Shown: piece after piece, positions 1 through 7,614 of the stretch
Position numbering within the stretch: the stretch's first letter is position 1
How the letters are laid out: each line of letters starts with the position of its first letter
From: Clostridiaceae bacterium DTU079
GTDB taxonomy: Bacteria > Bacillota > Clostridia > Acetivibrionales > Acetivibrionaceae
Assembly: GCA_001512505.1 (NCBI GenBank)
Contig: LFSC01000044.1
Location: forward strand, 1-38,504
Length of the DNA stretch: 38,504 nucleotides
Reading direction: 5' to 3'
Notes under the pieces: generated by a model
What the model was told of the DNA's origin: nothing
The model's input: only the letters and a program-made list of their open reading frames with translations
The model's database searches: none
Position numbers and translations under genes: made by a program

Positions 1-75
1 AGTGAAATTCTGCGAAAAACGAAGATAAGTGAAGAAAACGAGAGTATATTAAGGGAGGATGGACCATGTATATAG
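1..75 (+). CDS. Possible 3' end of a gene cut by the window edge
   Basis: The first frame is open from base 1 to a TAG at 73-75 (about 24 codons). It has a charged, protein-like composition and ends in GPCI. The other two forward frames close within 30 bases. It would overlap the start of the next small ORF, a common arrangement for coupled genes. The stretch is too short to identify, and chance openness cannot be excluded. Confidence 0.3.
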   Translation, partial: SEILRKTKISEENESILREDGPCI

Positions 76-191
76 CTAATTGCCGAGAATCGATAAAAAA
101 TTACATATCACTTGAACTAATTCATAAACCAGGTATGAATATGCATATACATTGGCTTAATCCTCTATTATTCAAACGTAGAAGCGGGTAA
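66..191 (+). CDS. Small ORF, 41 aa, unknown
   Basis: ATG at 66 is preceded by a strong ribosome binding site (AGGGAGGA at about 53-60). The reading frame encodes 41 residues starting MYIANCRESIKNY and ends with TAA at 189-191. An intrinsic terminator follows closely at 228-268. The product has no signal peptide or recognisable motif; it contains a His/Met-rich middle (MNMHIHW) and a basic end (FKRRSG). It could be a real small protein, a leader, or a remnant of a decayed gene. The good Shine-Dalgarno sequence is the main support. Confidence 0.35.
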   Translation: MYIANCRESIKNYISLELIHKPGMNMHIHWLNPLLFKRRSG

Positions 192-227
192 TTCTAAAAT
201 ACATTACGTATATAATAAATGAACAAT

Positions 228-268
228 AGGTGGTTAAGTCTAGAAAATAGATTTAGCCACCTTTTTAT
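228..268 (+). terminator. Intrinsic terminator
   Basis: An imperfect 15-bp stem (AGGTGGTTAAGTCTA pairing with TAGATTTAGCCACCT through G-U pairs) is followed by TTTTTATT. It ends the transcript carrying the small upstream ORF and separates it from the RNA-repair genes. Confidence 0.75.
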
Positions 269-270
269 TT

Positions 271-330
271 GGCCTCTTGGAAAGAAATGAGAGAGGCAAA
301 AGCGAAGGGATTCGATGTCCCGAGCTTTTT
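271..330 (+). repeat. 60-bp hairpin repeat, copy A
   Basis: This segment matches 25431-25490 at 54 of 60 positions. It contains two potential stems: GCCTCT with AGAGGC (only partly kept in the other copy), and a 3' hairpin built on AAGC..GGGA / TCCC..GCTT followed by a T-run. Both copies lie just downstream of another hairpin. The 3' part resembles an intrinsic terminator or an RNA element ahead of the RNA ligase gene. I do not recognise it as a known riboswitch class. Confidence 0.7.
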
Positions 331-356
331 TTGATGATGATATATGGGGTGAGGTT

Positions 357-1601
357 ATGACTGTTTACAATTGGAATCCTGTTTTTAATTTGGTAATGCA
401 AATTAAAAACGATTATAAAGAAAAATTCGGCTCAATTGATACTGTCAGGTTTGAAGACTGGCTTTTGAGGTTAAATAATAAGAAATACATTGATATATTT
501 TGTCATTTAAAAGTAAATCAGCATAATAACTTTATTTTAATTCGATACGGCATGGATGAAATGCATGAAAGCATGTGGACAGATCCCGAGAGTATTTACA
601 GAGAATGCAGAAGCGTTGTAATCGACATTTTAAATGATCAATTGGTTATAGCTCCTTTCAGAAAGTTTTTTAACCTTAACGAAGTTGAGGAAAACAAGCT
701 TGAAAACGTATTAAATGAAATCAAAAAGGCTAAATCAATTGAAATTACAGATAAACTTGACGGTTCAATGCAAAATGCCAGGTACTATAACGGCGAGATT
801 TTTATTTCCGGAAGCATGGCTCTAAACAGAGAAAGTTCCTGGAGGCTGGAGGATGGCTATAGTAAACTAACCGAAGGCCATAAAAGGATGATTTCGGAGA
901 ACCCCGATTATACCTTTATCTTTGAGTACATAAGCATAAAGGACGCACATGTGGTTAATTATTTGCCCGAGCAGGAAGGCATGTATTTAATCGGAATGAG
1001 GAATGTCTATACCGGAAGACAGTTGTCTTACAAAGAAGTTCAACAATATGCATCTATGTATAATGTTCCTATGACCAAGATAGAAAACCGGTCCTTTGAG
1101 GAGGTAATGCAGGATGCCAAGAGATTGAAATCCGGCGAAAAGGAAGGATGGGTACTAAATATTGACGGGCACATGATAAAGATTAAGTGCGATGACTACG
1201 TTAAGCTACATAAAGTTTTAAACAGTTTTTCTTCAGTCAATGCAATTATAAAGAATATTGCCGACGGTACTTATGATGATTTAATCAGTAAGGTGCCCCA
1301 TAACTATAAAGATAGAATAAACCGGATTGCAAAACTTATTTATGATTATATGAAAAGTATGAATGATGAAATTGAAGCTTATTACAAAAAAGCACCCAAG
1401 GAAGACAGAAAAGAATATATGATTTGGGTCACTGAAAACTGTCCCAAGAAAATACAGGGATATTTACGGCAGAAATATTTAAACGGCGATTACCATGTTT
1501 TAAAAACCTGTTATGGCAATAGCACGAAATATAAAAAGATAAACGAGATAGGGCTGGATTCAATGCATGCTGTTTTATTTGACGATTTGGAGGTTGGATA
1601 G
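357..1601 (+). CDS. T4 Rnl1-type ATP-dependent RNA ligase
   Basis: Probable RNA ligase of 414 aa that joins 3'-OH and 5'-phosphate RNA ends through a lysine-AMP intermediate. Nucleotidyltransferase motif I is KLDGS, with the acceptor lysine at residue 133. Upstream is an Rnl1-like ECRSVVID / PFRKFFNL block. Later come EGWVLN (about residue 263, motif IV) and KIKCDDYVKLHK (motif V). An in-frame ATG at 315 lies inside the hairpin repeat and would add 14 unlikely residues. The ATG at 357 follows GGGGTGAGG and is preferred, although the spacing is short. The next gene starts directly after the stop codon, so this is the first gene of the RNA-repair operon. The family belongs to tRNA or RNA break repair; the substrate here is not shown by sequence. 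Confidence 0.88.
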   Translation: MTVYNWNPVFNLVMQIKNDYKEKFGSIDTVRFEDWLLRLNNKKYIDIFCHLKVNQHNNFILIRYGMDEMHESMWTDPESIYRECRSVVIDILNDQLVIAPFRKFFNLNEVEENKLENVLNEIKKAKSIEITDKLDGSMQNARYYNGEIFISGSMALNRESSWRLEDGYSKLTEGHKRMISENPDYTFIFEYISIKDAHVVNYLPEQEGMYLIGMRNVYTGRQLSYKEVQQYASMYNVPMTKIENRSFEEVMQDAKRLKSGEKEGWVLNIDGHMIKIKCDDYVKLHKVLNSFSSVNAIIKNIADGTYDDLISKVPHNYKDRINRIAKLIYDYMKSMNDEIEAYYKKAPKEDRKEYMIWVTENCPKKIQGYLRQKYLNGDYHVLKTCYGNSTKYKKINEIGLDSMHAVLFDDLEVG

Positions 1602-2504
1602 ATGAATAAGCTTATTATGATGGTTGGGCTGCCCGGAAGCGGTAAAAGCACCATTGCAAAGGAGCTTTCTTATAGAGAAAATGCAATATTGCATTCTTCA
1701 GATGATTTGAGAGAAGAGTTGTTCGGGGATGCCAACAACCAAGAGAAAAATGAGTTGATTTTTCAAGAATTGCATAAAAGAATCCATCGAGACTTGTCCG
1801 GTGGCAAAAGTGTAATTTATGATGCAACCAATTCAAGTTACAAAAAAAGAAAGGTCTTTTTACAAACATTGAAAATAAAATGCTATAAAGAATGCTATAT
1901 GGTTGCAACCCCATACGAAAAATGTCTTGAACAAAACAGAAATAGGAGCAGAAGAGTTCCTGATGAGGTAATTGAGAATATATATAAAGGATTCTTTATT
2001 CCTCAATATTTCGAGGGATGGGACAATATTGAGATTATACATAATTATGATGACAATTTTGACATGGCTGAGCTTTTTGATGATCTGGATACTGTTTCTC
2101 AGGATAATACCTACCATACATTGACGATCGGGGAGCATTGTAAAAAGTGTATGGAATATATCAAGGCTAATTGTGATTATGATGTACTGGAAATTGCTGC
2201 ATTGATGCACGATATCGGTAAAAAGTTCACCAAGAAGTTTGAGGATTCAAAGGGTAATCCCACTGATGAAGCGCATTTTTACGGTCATCAAAATGTATCG
2301 GCATACATGAGCTTATTTTACTTAAAAAATATGTCAAAGGAAAAATTGCTCGAAGTAACGAAATATATCCAATGGCATATGCACCCTTTGAATATTTCAA
2401 CGGAAAAGGCAAGACGTAGAACAATTAATTTACTGGGTGATGAGTTTTATAAAAATTTGATGCTTCTGCATGAGGCAGATAATTATGCAAAGAAACCGGC
2501 ATGA
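1602..2504 (+). CDS. Fused polynucleotide kinase / HD phosphohydrolase
   Basis: A 300-aa bifunctional end-healing protein. Residues 1-160 form a P-loop kinase (GLPGSGKST at 9-17; DATN at about 74; an arginine-rich lid, NRNRSRR) expected to phosphorylate RNA 5'-OH ends. Residues 170-300 are an HD metal-dependent phosphohydrolase: H179, H203-D204 (LMHDIGK), later histidines in YGHQN and HMHP, and a terminal HEADNYA. By analogy with HD-Pnk enzymes, this half would remove 2',3'-cyclic or 2'-phosphate. The domain order (kinase then HD) is the reverse of the HD-Pnk order I know. The gene follows the ligase without a gap, which suggests Rnl seals the ends this protein prepares. Confidence 0.85.
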   Translation: MNKLIMMVGLPGSGKSTIAKELSYRENAILHSSDDLREELFGDANNQEKNELIFQELHKRIHRDLSGGKSVIYDATNSSYKKRKVFLQTLKIKCYKECYMVATPYEKCLEQNRNRSRRVPDEVIENIYKGFFIPQYFEGWDNIEIIHNYDDNFDMAELFDDLDTVSQDNTYHTLTIGEHCKKCMEYIKANCDYDVLEIAALMHDIGKKFTKKFEDSKGNPTDEAHFYGHQNVSAYMSLFYLKNMSKEKLLEVTKYIQWHMHPLNISTEKARRRTINLLGDEFYKNLMLLHEADNYAKKPA

Positions 2505-2534
2505 AAATTTAAATAAAGGATTAGAGGTGAAAGC

Positions 2535-3932
2535 ATGATACTTACAATTACATATACCAAGCCACCGGCAACGGATTTGGGGTATTTATTATACAAAAAT
2601 CCCTCAAGGCCCCAAACATTTTCGCTTAACCATGGTAAAGCCCATATATTCTATCCCGAGGCAACAAAAGAAAGATGTACCGTCGTACTGCTTCTTGATA
2701 TCGATCCTATTGATCTGGCCCGGGGAAAGAAAGGGTTCTCGGGAGATGGCGGATTGTTCGATTATGTAAATGACCGGCCTTATGTTGCATCTTCATTCTT
2801 GAGTGTGGCAATGTCAAGGGTGTTTGGAACGGCAATGTCCGGTAAGTGCAAAGATAAACCGGAACTGGCGGAGATGGAATTGCCGCTGCAAGCAAAAATA
2901 ATGATGCTTCCCTGCAAAGGAGGGGAAGAAATCATCTACCGGCTGTTTGAGCCATTGGGTTACAAGGTCACTGTCGAGGGATATATGCTGGATGAGAAAT
3001 TTCCCGAATGGGGCCAAAGCAGGTATTATACGGTTTCCCTTGAGGGGGAAGTAAGGCTTCAGGATTTACTGAATCATATTTATGTGCTGATACCTGTTCT
3101 GGACTCCGAAAAGCACTACTGGGTTGGGGAAGATGAAATTGACAAGCTGCTTCAGCATGGAGAGGGTTGGCTTGCCAATCATCCTGAAAAAGGGCTGATT
3201 ACCGGCAGGTACCTGAAGAGAAAAAAGAGTCTTGTTAACCAGGCATTAAAAAGGTTATTGGAAGAGAGCGGTGTAACAGACGATGAAGATGAACAGGAAG
3301 AGTCTTCACAGCAGGAAGAGAATGAAAAGAAGCTCAATTTAAACCAGCAGAGGCTTGGGACGGTAGTTGCCGTATTAAAAAGCGTTAACGCTAAAAGAGT
3401 GATAGATATAGGGTGCGGAGAAGGAAAGCTTATTTCACTGCTCTTAAAAGATAAGAGCTTTGAGCAAATTACCGGCGTTGATGTTTCATACAGTGTTCTT
3501 GAAAGGGCTAAAGACAGGTTGAAACTTGACCGGTTGCCTGAAATGCAAAGGAAAAGAATTAACCTGTTCCAGGGTTCTTTATTGTATAGAGATAAGCGGT
3601 TTTCGGGATATGATGCGGCAACCGTTATTGAGGTTATAGAGCATCTTGATGAGAACAGGCTTAAAGCCTTTGAAAAGGTATTGTTTAAATTTGCACGGCC
3701 TCAGACGGTTATTGTATCTACTCCGAACAAGGAATACAATTTGCATTACCAAAACCTCTTTGAAGGTGACGTGCGCCACAGGGACCACCGCTTTGAGTGG
3801 ACCCGTGAGGAGTTTGAAACATGGGCGGTTAAGGTTGCCGGGAACTACGGGTATAATGTGAGGTTCGTACAAATAGGCGAGGACGATGATCAATTCGGAA
3901 GTCCTACACAGATGGGAGTGTTTACATTATGA
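2535..3932 (+). CDS. hen1: Bacterial Hen1, RNA 3'-terminal 2'-O-methyltransferase
   Basis: A 465-aa protein with two parts. The N-terminal ~250 residues correspond to the domain that in the studied Pnkp/Hen1 system activates the Pnkp ligase. After an acidic linker (about 255-275) comes a SAM-dependent methyltransferase with VIDIGCGEGK near 289-298. The metal-binding set typical of Hen1 is present: E366, E369, H370 (EVIEHL) and H418 (HRDH). It methylates the 2'-OH at the repair junction so that a ribotoxin cannot cut again. The start has a clear RBS (GAGGTGAAAGC), and the gene overlaps pnkp by ATGA at 3929-3932, implying translational coupling and 1:1 complex formation. Confidence 0.95.
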   Translation: MILTITYTKPPATDLGYLLYKNPSRPQTFSLNHGKAHIFYPEATKERCTVVLLLDIDPIDLARGKKGFSGDGGLFDYVNDRPYVASSFLSVAMSRVFGTAMSGKCKDKPELAEMELPLQAKIMMLPCKGGEEIIYRLFEPLGYKVTVEGYMLDEKFPEWGQSRYYTVSLEGEVRLQDLLNHIYVLIPVLDSEKHYWVGEDEIDKLLQHGEGWLANHPEKGLITGRYLKRKKSLVNQALKRLLEESGVTDDEDEQEESSQQEENEKKLNLNQQRLGTVVAVLKSVNAKRVIDIGCGEGKLISLLLKDKSFEQITGVDVSYSVLERAKDRLKLDRLPEMQRKRINLFQGSLLYRDKRFSGYDAATVIEVIEHLDENRLKAFEKVLFKFARPQTVIVSTPNKEYNLHYQNLFEGDVRHRDHRFEWTREEFETWAVKVAGNYGYNVRFVQIGEDDDQFGSPTQMGVFTL

Positions 3933-6541
3933 AATTGACTATACCGGAATTATCGTTAATAGTATTAATAGGTTCTTCAGGAAGCGGTAAATCCACTTTT
4001 GCCAAAAAGCACTTTAAACCGACGGAGGTAATATCCTCAGATTTTTGCAGAGGGCTGGTGTCCGATGACGAAAATGACCAGACGGTTACTGATACAGCGT
4101 TTGAAGTTTTGCATTATTTAGTGTCAAAAAGGCTGCAGTTAGGGAAGCTTACGGTTGTCGATGCCACAAATGTGCAGGAGTCTGCAAGAAAGCCCCTTAT
4201 ACAGATTGCCAGGGATTATCACTGCTTTCCTGTGGCTGTGGTGTTCAACCTTCCGGAAAAGATATGTCAGGAAAGGAATAAAAGCAGAACTGACAGGCAG
4301 GTGGAGGAGTATGTAATAAGAAACCATACCCGGCAGCTTAAAAAGTCAATCAAGGGACTTCAAAGGGAAGGATTCAGGTATGTGTATGTACTAAACTCTC
4401 CAGAAGAAGTGGAAGAGGTCACCTTTGAAAGACAGCCTTTATGGAATAACAGGAAAGGTGATCATGGTCCTTTCGATATTATAGGGGATATTCATGGATG
4501 CTATGATGAGCTTAAGATCCTGCTGGAGAAATTGGGGTACTGTATCGAGGAAGCAACAGATGGCTTAGAAAGCGGCAAATACCGGGTAACCCATCCTGAA
4601 GGAAGAAAAGCGGTGTTCCTTGGGGATTTGGTGGATCGTGGTCCTAAAATTACGGAAGTATTAAAACTCGTTATGGGTATGGTTAAATCGGGAAATGCCC
4701 TTTGCGTACCGGGCAATCATGATATAAAGCTATTGAAGAAGCTAAAGGGTGCCAATGTTCAGATTACTCATGGCTTGGACAGAACTTTAGAGCAGCTTGA
4801 AAGAGAATCTTCCAAGTTTATTGAGGAAGTAAAAGCCTTTATTGACGGGCTGGTAAGCCACTATGTGTTGGATGACGGAAAGCTTGTTGTAGCCCATGCC
4901 GGTATGAAAGAAGAATTCCAGGGCAGAGGTTCGGGAAAGGTAAGGGAATTTGCCCTTTATGGAGAAACTACCGGTGAAATCGATGAATACGGTTTTCCTG
5001 TAAGGTACGATTGGGCTTCCGATTACCGGGGCAAGGCTTTGGTGGTTTACGGGCATACTCCCCAGGCCGAAGCCTTAAAGCTTAACAATACAATAGATAT
5101 TGACACCGGATGCGTTTTTGGGGGTAAATTAACGGCTTTCCGCTACCCGGAAAGAGAGTATGTGGATGTCAAGGCTTTAAAAACCTATTATGAACCGGCC
5201 AAGCCTTTCCTTCCCGAAGAGTATAAGGCTGATGATTTGGAAAAGAGGGGAGATAACGACGTTCTGGATATCAATGATGTTCTGGGAAAGAGAATTATCG
5301 GAACCAGACTGATGAGCAATATTACGGTACATGAGGAAAACTCCATTGCTGCTTTGGAGGTAATGAGCAGATTTGCTGCCGATCCGCACTGGCTTATATA
5401 TTTGCCGCCTACCATGTCACCAAGTGAAACCAGTAAAAAAGAAGGAATGCTGGAGCACCCTGCTGAAGCCTTTGAGTACTTCCGTACCCGGGGAGTGGAT
5501 AAAGTAGTGTGTGAAAAGAAGCATATGGGTTCCCGTGCAGTGGTTATAGTATGTAAAGACAGCAAGGTAGCAGAAAGAAGGTTCGGAGTTTTGGACGGAA
5601 CTTCGGGAATATGCTATACCCGCACCGGAAGGCATTTCTTTGATAATATGGAGCTGGAGGCAGCATTGATTGACAGGGTAAGAAAGGCTTTAGACAAGTC
5701 GGGGTTCTGGGAGGATTTTAATACCGACTGGGTATGCCTTGACTGTGAATTGATGCCCTGGTCGGCCAAGGCCCAGGTGCTTTTGAAGGAGCAATATTCG
5801 GCAGTGGGCATTTCCGGAAGAGTTGCATTGGATGAAGCCGTAAAGCTCCTTAAACAGGCATCTTTAAACAAAACCATATCCTTTGATGTTGATAAGCAGA
5901 TGTCGGGTCAGAATGCAGATATAAACGTACTTTTGCAAAGGTTTATGGAAAGGTCCGAGATGATGAACAAGTATGTAGACGCATACAGGAGATACTGCTG
6001 GCCTGTTAATTCCATGGACGATTTGAAGCTGGCACCCTTTCATATCCTCGCTACAGAAGGGAAGGTACATTCGGATAAAAACCACCTGTGGCACATGGAT
6101 ACCATTGCTAAATACTGTGCCAGGGATGATAGCTTAATTATTGCCACAGACCATATTCTTGTGGATGTTACCGATGAAGAGAGTGTGGCCAAGGGTACAA
6201 AATGGTGGGAGGACCTGACCGTCTCCGGTGGAGAGGGAATGGTGGTAAAACCCTACGACTTTATTGTAAAGAACGGAAGGGAACCTTTGCAGCCGGCTGT
6301 AAAATGCCGTGGGAAAGAGTATCTCAGGATCATCTACGGACCGGAGTACACAACGGATGAGAACATTCAGAGACTCAGAAACCGGGCGGTGGGAAAGAAA
6401 CGCTCTTTGGCTATTCGGGAATTCTCCCTGGGAATGGAATCCCTTGAGCGTTTTGTAAGGAATGAGCCCCTCTACAGGGTGCATGAGTGCGTATTCGGAG
6501 TCCTAGCTTTGGAAAGTGAGCCGGTGGATCCGAGACTGTAG
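3929..6541 (+). CDS. pnkp: Pnkp, RNA kinase-phosphatase-ligase
   Basis: An 870-aa trifunctional RNA-repair enzyme. The N-terminal kinase (about 1-170) has GSSGSGKST with K21 and S22. The central metallophosphatase (about 180-425) has GDIHG (D187, H189), GDLVDRG (D233) and GNHD, and removes 2',3'-cyclic phosphate. The C-terminal adenylyltransferase (about 475-870) has EKKHMGS with the putative lysine nucleophile at residue 531 and GMVVKPYDF near the end. In the known system the ligase needs Hen1 for full sealing, and hen1 directly precedes it with a 4-bp overlap. All three active sites look intact. A terminator follows at 6597. Confidence 0.96.
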   Translation: MKLTIPELSLIVLIGSSGSGKSTFAKKHFKPTEVISSDFCRGLVSDDENDQTVTDTAFEVLHYLVSKRLQLGKLTVVDATNVQESARKPLIQIARDYHCFPVAVVFNLPEKICQERNKSRTDRQVEEYVIRNHTRQLKKSIKGLQREGFRYVYVLNSPEEVEEVTFERQPLWNNRKGDHGPFDIIGDIHGCYDELKILLEKLGYCIEEATDGLESGKYRVTHPEGRKAVFLGDLVDRGPKITEVLKLVMGMVKSGNALCVPGNHDIKLLKKLKGANVQITHGLDRTLEQLERESSKFIEEVKAFIDGLVSHYVLDDGKLVVAHAGMKEEFQGRGSGKVREFALYGETTGEIDEYGFPVRYDWASDYRGKALVVYGHTPQAEALKLNNTIDIDTGCVFGGKLTAFRYPEREYVDVKALKTYYEPAKPFLPEEYKADDLEKRGDNDVLDINDVLGKRIIGTRLMSNITVHEENSIAALEVMSRFAADPHWLIYLPPTMSPSETSKKEGMLEHPAEAFEYFRTRGVDKVVCEKKHMGSRAVVIVCKDSKVAERRFGVLDGTSGICYTRTGRHFFDNMELEAALIDRVRKALDKSGFWEDFNTDWVCLDCELMPWSAKAQVLLKEQYSAVGISGRVALDEAVKLLKQASLNKTISFDVDKQMSGQNADINVLLQRFMERSEMMNKYVDAYRRYCWPVNSMDDLKLAPFHILATEGKVHSDKNHLWHMDTIAKYCARDDSLIIATDHILVDVTDEESVAKGTKWWEDLTVSGGEGMVVKPYDFIVKNGREPLQPAVKCRGKEYLRIIYGPEYTTDENIQRLRNRAVGKKRSLAIREFSLGMESLERFVRNEPLYRVHECVFGVLALESEPVDPRL

Positions 6542-6596
6542 AATTTGGATAGATATGAAGTAATATAAGTACGGTATAAGATAATTTGATTTTATT

Positions 6597-6624
6597 GAAC
6601 AGTGATGATAGCTGTTCTTTTTTT
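6597..6624 (+). terminator. Intrinsic terminator after pnkp
   Basis: GAACAG and CTGTTC form a 6-bp stem around a 9-nt loop, followed by seven T residues. It closes the RNA-repair operon. Confidence 0.85.
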
Positions 6625-6706
6625 ATTGCCCGAAAAAATGCATTAATTTTTACGTACTTACTGCCAATGGGTGAAATTATCGGGAAAAGTATATTGTTGA
6701 AGATAT

Positions 6707-6823
6707 ATGGCAAGGCAAGCTGTAGAGCCTATTGATACAAAGAGTATGGGGAGAGATCAATTAAAAATATATAAATATTTAAGAAAATTTGAGGAAATTC
6801 TTGCATATATCAAAAATATATAA
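6707..6823 (+). CDS. Doubtful 38-aa ORF in the pnkp-fapR gap
   Basis: ATG at 6707 opens 38 codons (beginning MARQAVEPIDTKSM, rich in K, I and Y) to TAA at 6821-6823. There is no convincing ribosome binding site and the end runs into the fapR promoter. A second open stretch without an ATG follows in another frame (about 6835-6996). The ~450-bp gap between pnkp and fapR may therefore hold decayed coding sequence, but nothing is recognisable. Confidence 0.15.
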   Translation: MARQAVEPIDTKSMGRDQLKIYKYLRKFEEILAYIKNI

Positions 6824-6829
6824 TATACT
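6801..6829 (+). promoter_or_regulatory. Promoter of fapR operon
   Basis: TTGCAT (6801-6806) and TATACT (6824-6829) are separated by exactly 17 bp and match the sigma-A pattern. The predicted start (about 6836) lies just before the FapR-like operator, which fits repression of fapR and the downstream lipid genes. Confidence 0.55.
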
Positions 6830-6843
6830 TTTAGTATCAAGGT

Positions 6844-6860
6844 TTAATACCAGGTAATAA
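6844..6860 (+). promoter_or_regulatory. FapR-type operator
   Basis: TTAATACCAGGTAATAA is a 17-bp near-perfect palindrome. It differs at two positions from the known FapR core TTAGTACCnGGTACTAA. A second, weaker half-site (TTAGTATC, 6831-6838) sits immediately upstream. FapR bound here would block the fapR-plsX-fab transcript and would be released by malonyl-CoA or malonyl-ACP, as in Bacillus. The match was found by eye. Confidence 0.65.
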
Positions 6861-6992
6861 TTTTGATAAAATTGCATATGTTAATAGTGTTAGTAAATAT
6901 CGCAGTCAGGATGCAATTTTTCAAAGTATATGGCATTCTGCGATAAATAAACAGAATCATCCTGCTATCACAATTGTAAAAGAGGTGAATAA

Positions 6993-7559
6993 ATGAGCAG
7001 GTCGTCATGTTCGAAGAAGGAAAGGCAGGCTGAACTTCTGGAGAAACTTAAGAGTGACCCTTTCCTGACCGACGAAGAACTTTCGGAAATATTTAATGTG
7101 AGCGTACCTACCATAAGGCTGGATAGGTTGGAATTGGGTATACCGGAGCTCAGAGAAAGAATTAAAAATGTGGCTGAAAAAAATTATCAAAAGGTGAAGT
7201 CGTTAAAGAGCAAAGACATTGTTGGAGAACTTGTGGATATTAATCTGGGACAGGGCGGAATTTCAATACTTGAGACCAATGAGAGTATGGCCTTTGAGAA
7301 AACGAAAATTATCCAGGGACATTATATTTACTCCCTTGCCGAGTCCCTTGCCATTGCAGTAATAGATGCGCAAGTGGCATTGGTAGGGGTGGCAAATATC
7401 AAGTATAAGACACCTGTATATGCAGGAAGTAAGCTTGTAGCCAAGGCAGAGGTTAAAAAGGTAAAGGATAATAAATATATAGTTTGGGTGAAAATTTCGG
7501 AGAAACAAGTGGAGAATTTTAGAGGTAAATTTATTCTGGTGTCCCTTGAAAAAATATAG
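6993..7559 (+). CDS. fapR: FapR, fatty acid and phospholipid biosynthesis repressor
   Basis: 188 aa, the same length as Bacillus FapR. The N-terminal third carries a DeoR-like helix-turn-helix ([20 protein letters not shown], about residues 22-41). The C-terminal half has the hotdog-fold pattern of the malonyl-CoA-sensing domain (for example [17 protein letters not shown]). RBS AGAGGTG lies before ATG 6993. It is the first gene of the lipid cluster and sits behind its own probable operator, which suggests negative autoregulation. Confidence 0.92.
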   Translation: MSRSSCSKKERQAELLEKLKSDPFLTDEELSEIFNVSVPTIRLDRLELGIPELRERIKNVAEKNYQKVKSLKSKDIVGELVDINLGQGGISILETNESMAFEKTKIIQGHYIYSLAESLAIAVIDAQVALVGVANIKYKTPVYAGSKLVAKAEVKKVKDNKYIVWVKISEKQVENFRGKFILVSLEKI

Positions 7560-7614
7560 AATTCATAGTAATTTATATTGATAGATTACTATTGGAATTG
7601 GGAGTGAAGTTGTT

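Noticed and set aside
315-330. T-arm-like sequence (GGGATTCGATGTCCC) in the hairpin repeat as part of a tRNA
   Set aside because: No acceptor, D or anticodon stems surround it; it is simply the 3' hairpin stem and loop.
6835-6996. About 53 open codons ending just after the fapR start
   Set aside because: No usable start codon, and it covers the FapR operator and the fapR RBS.
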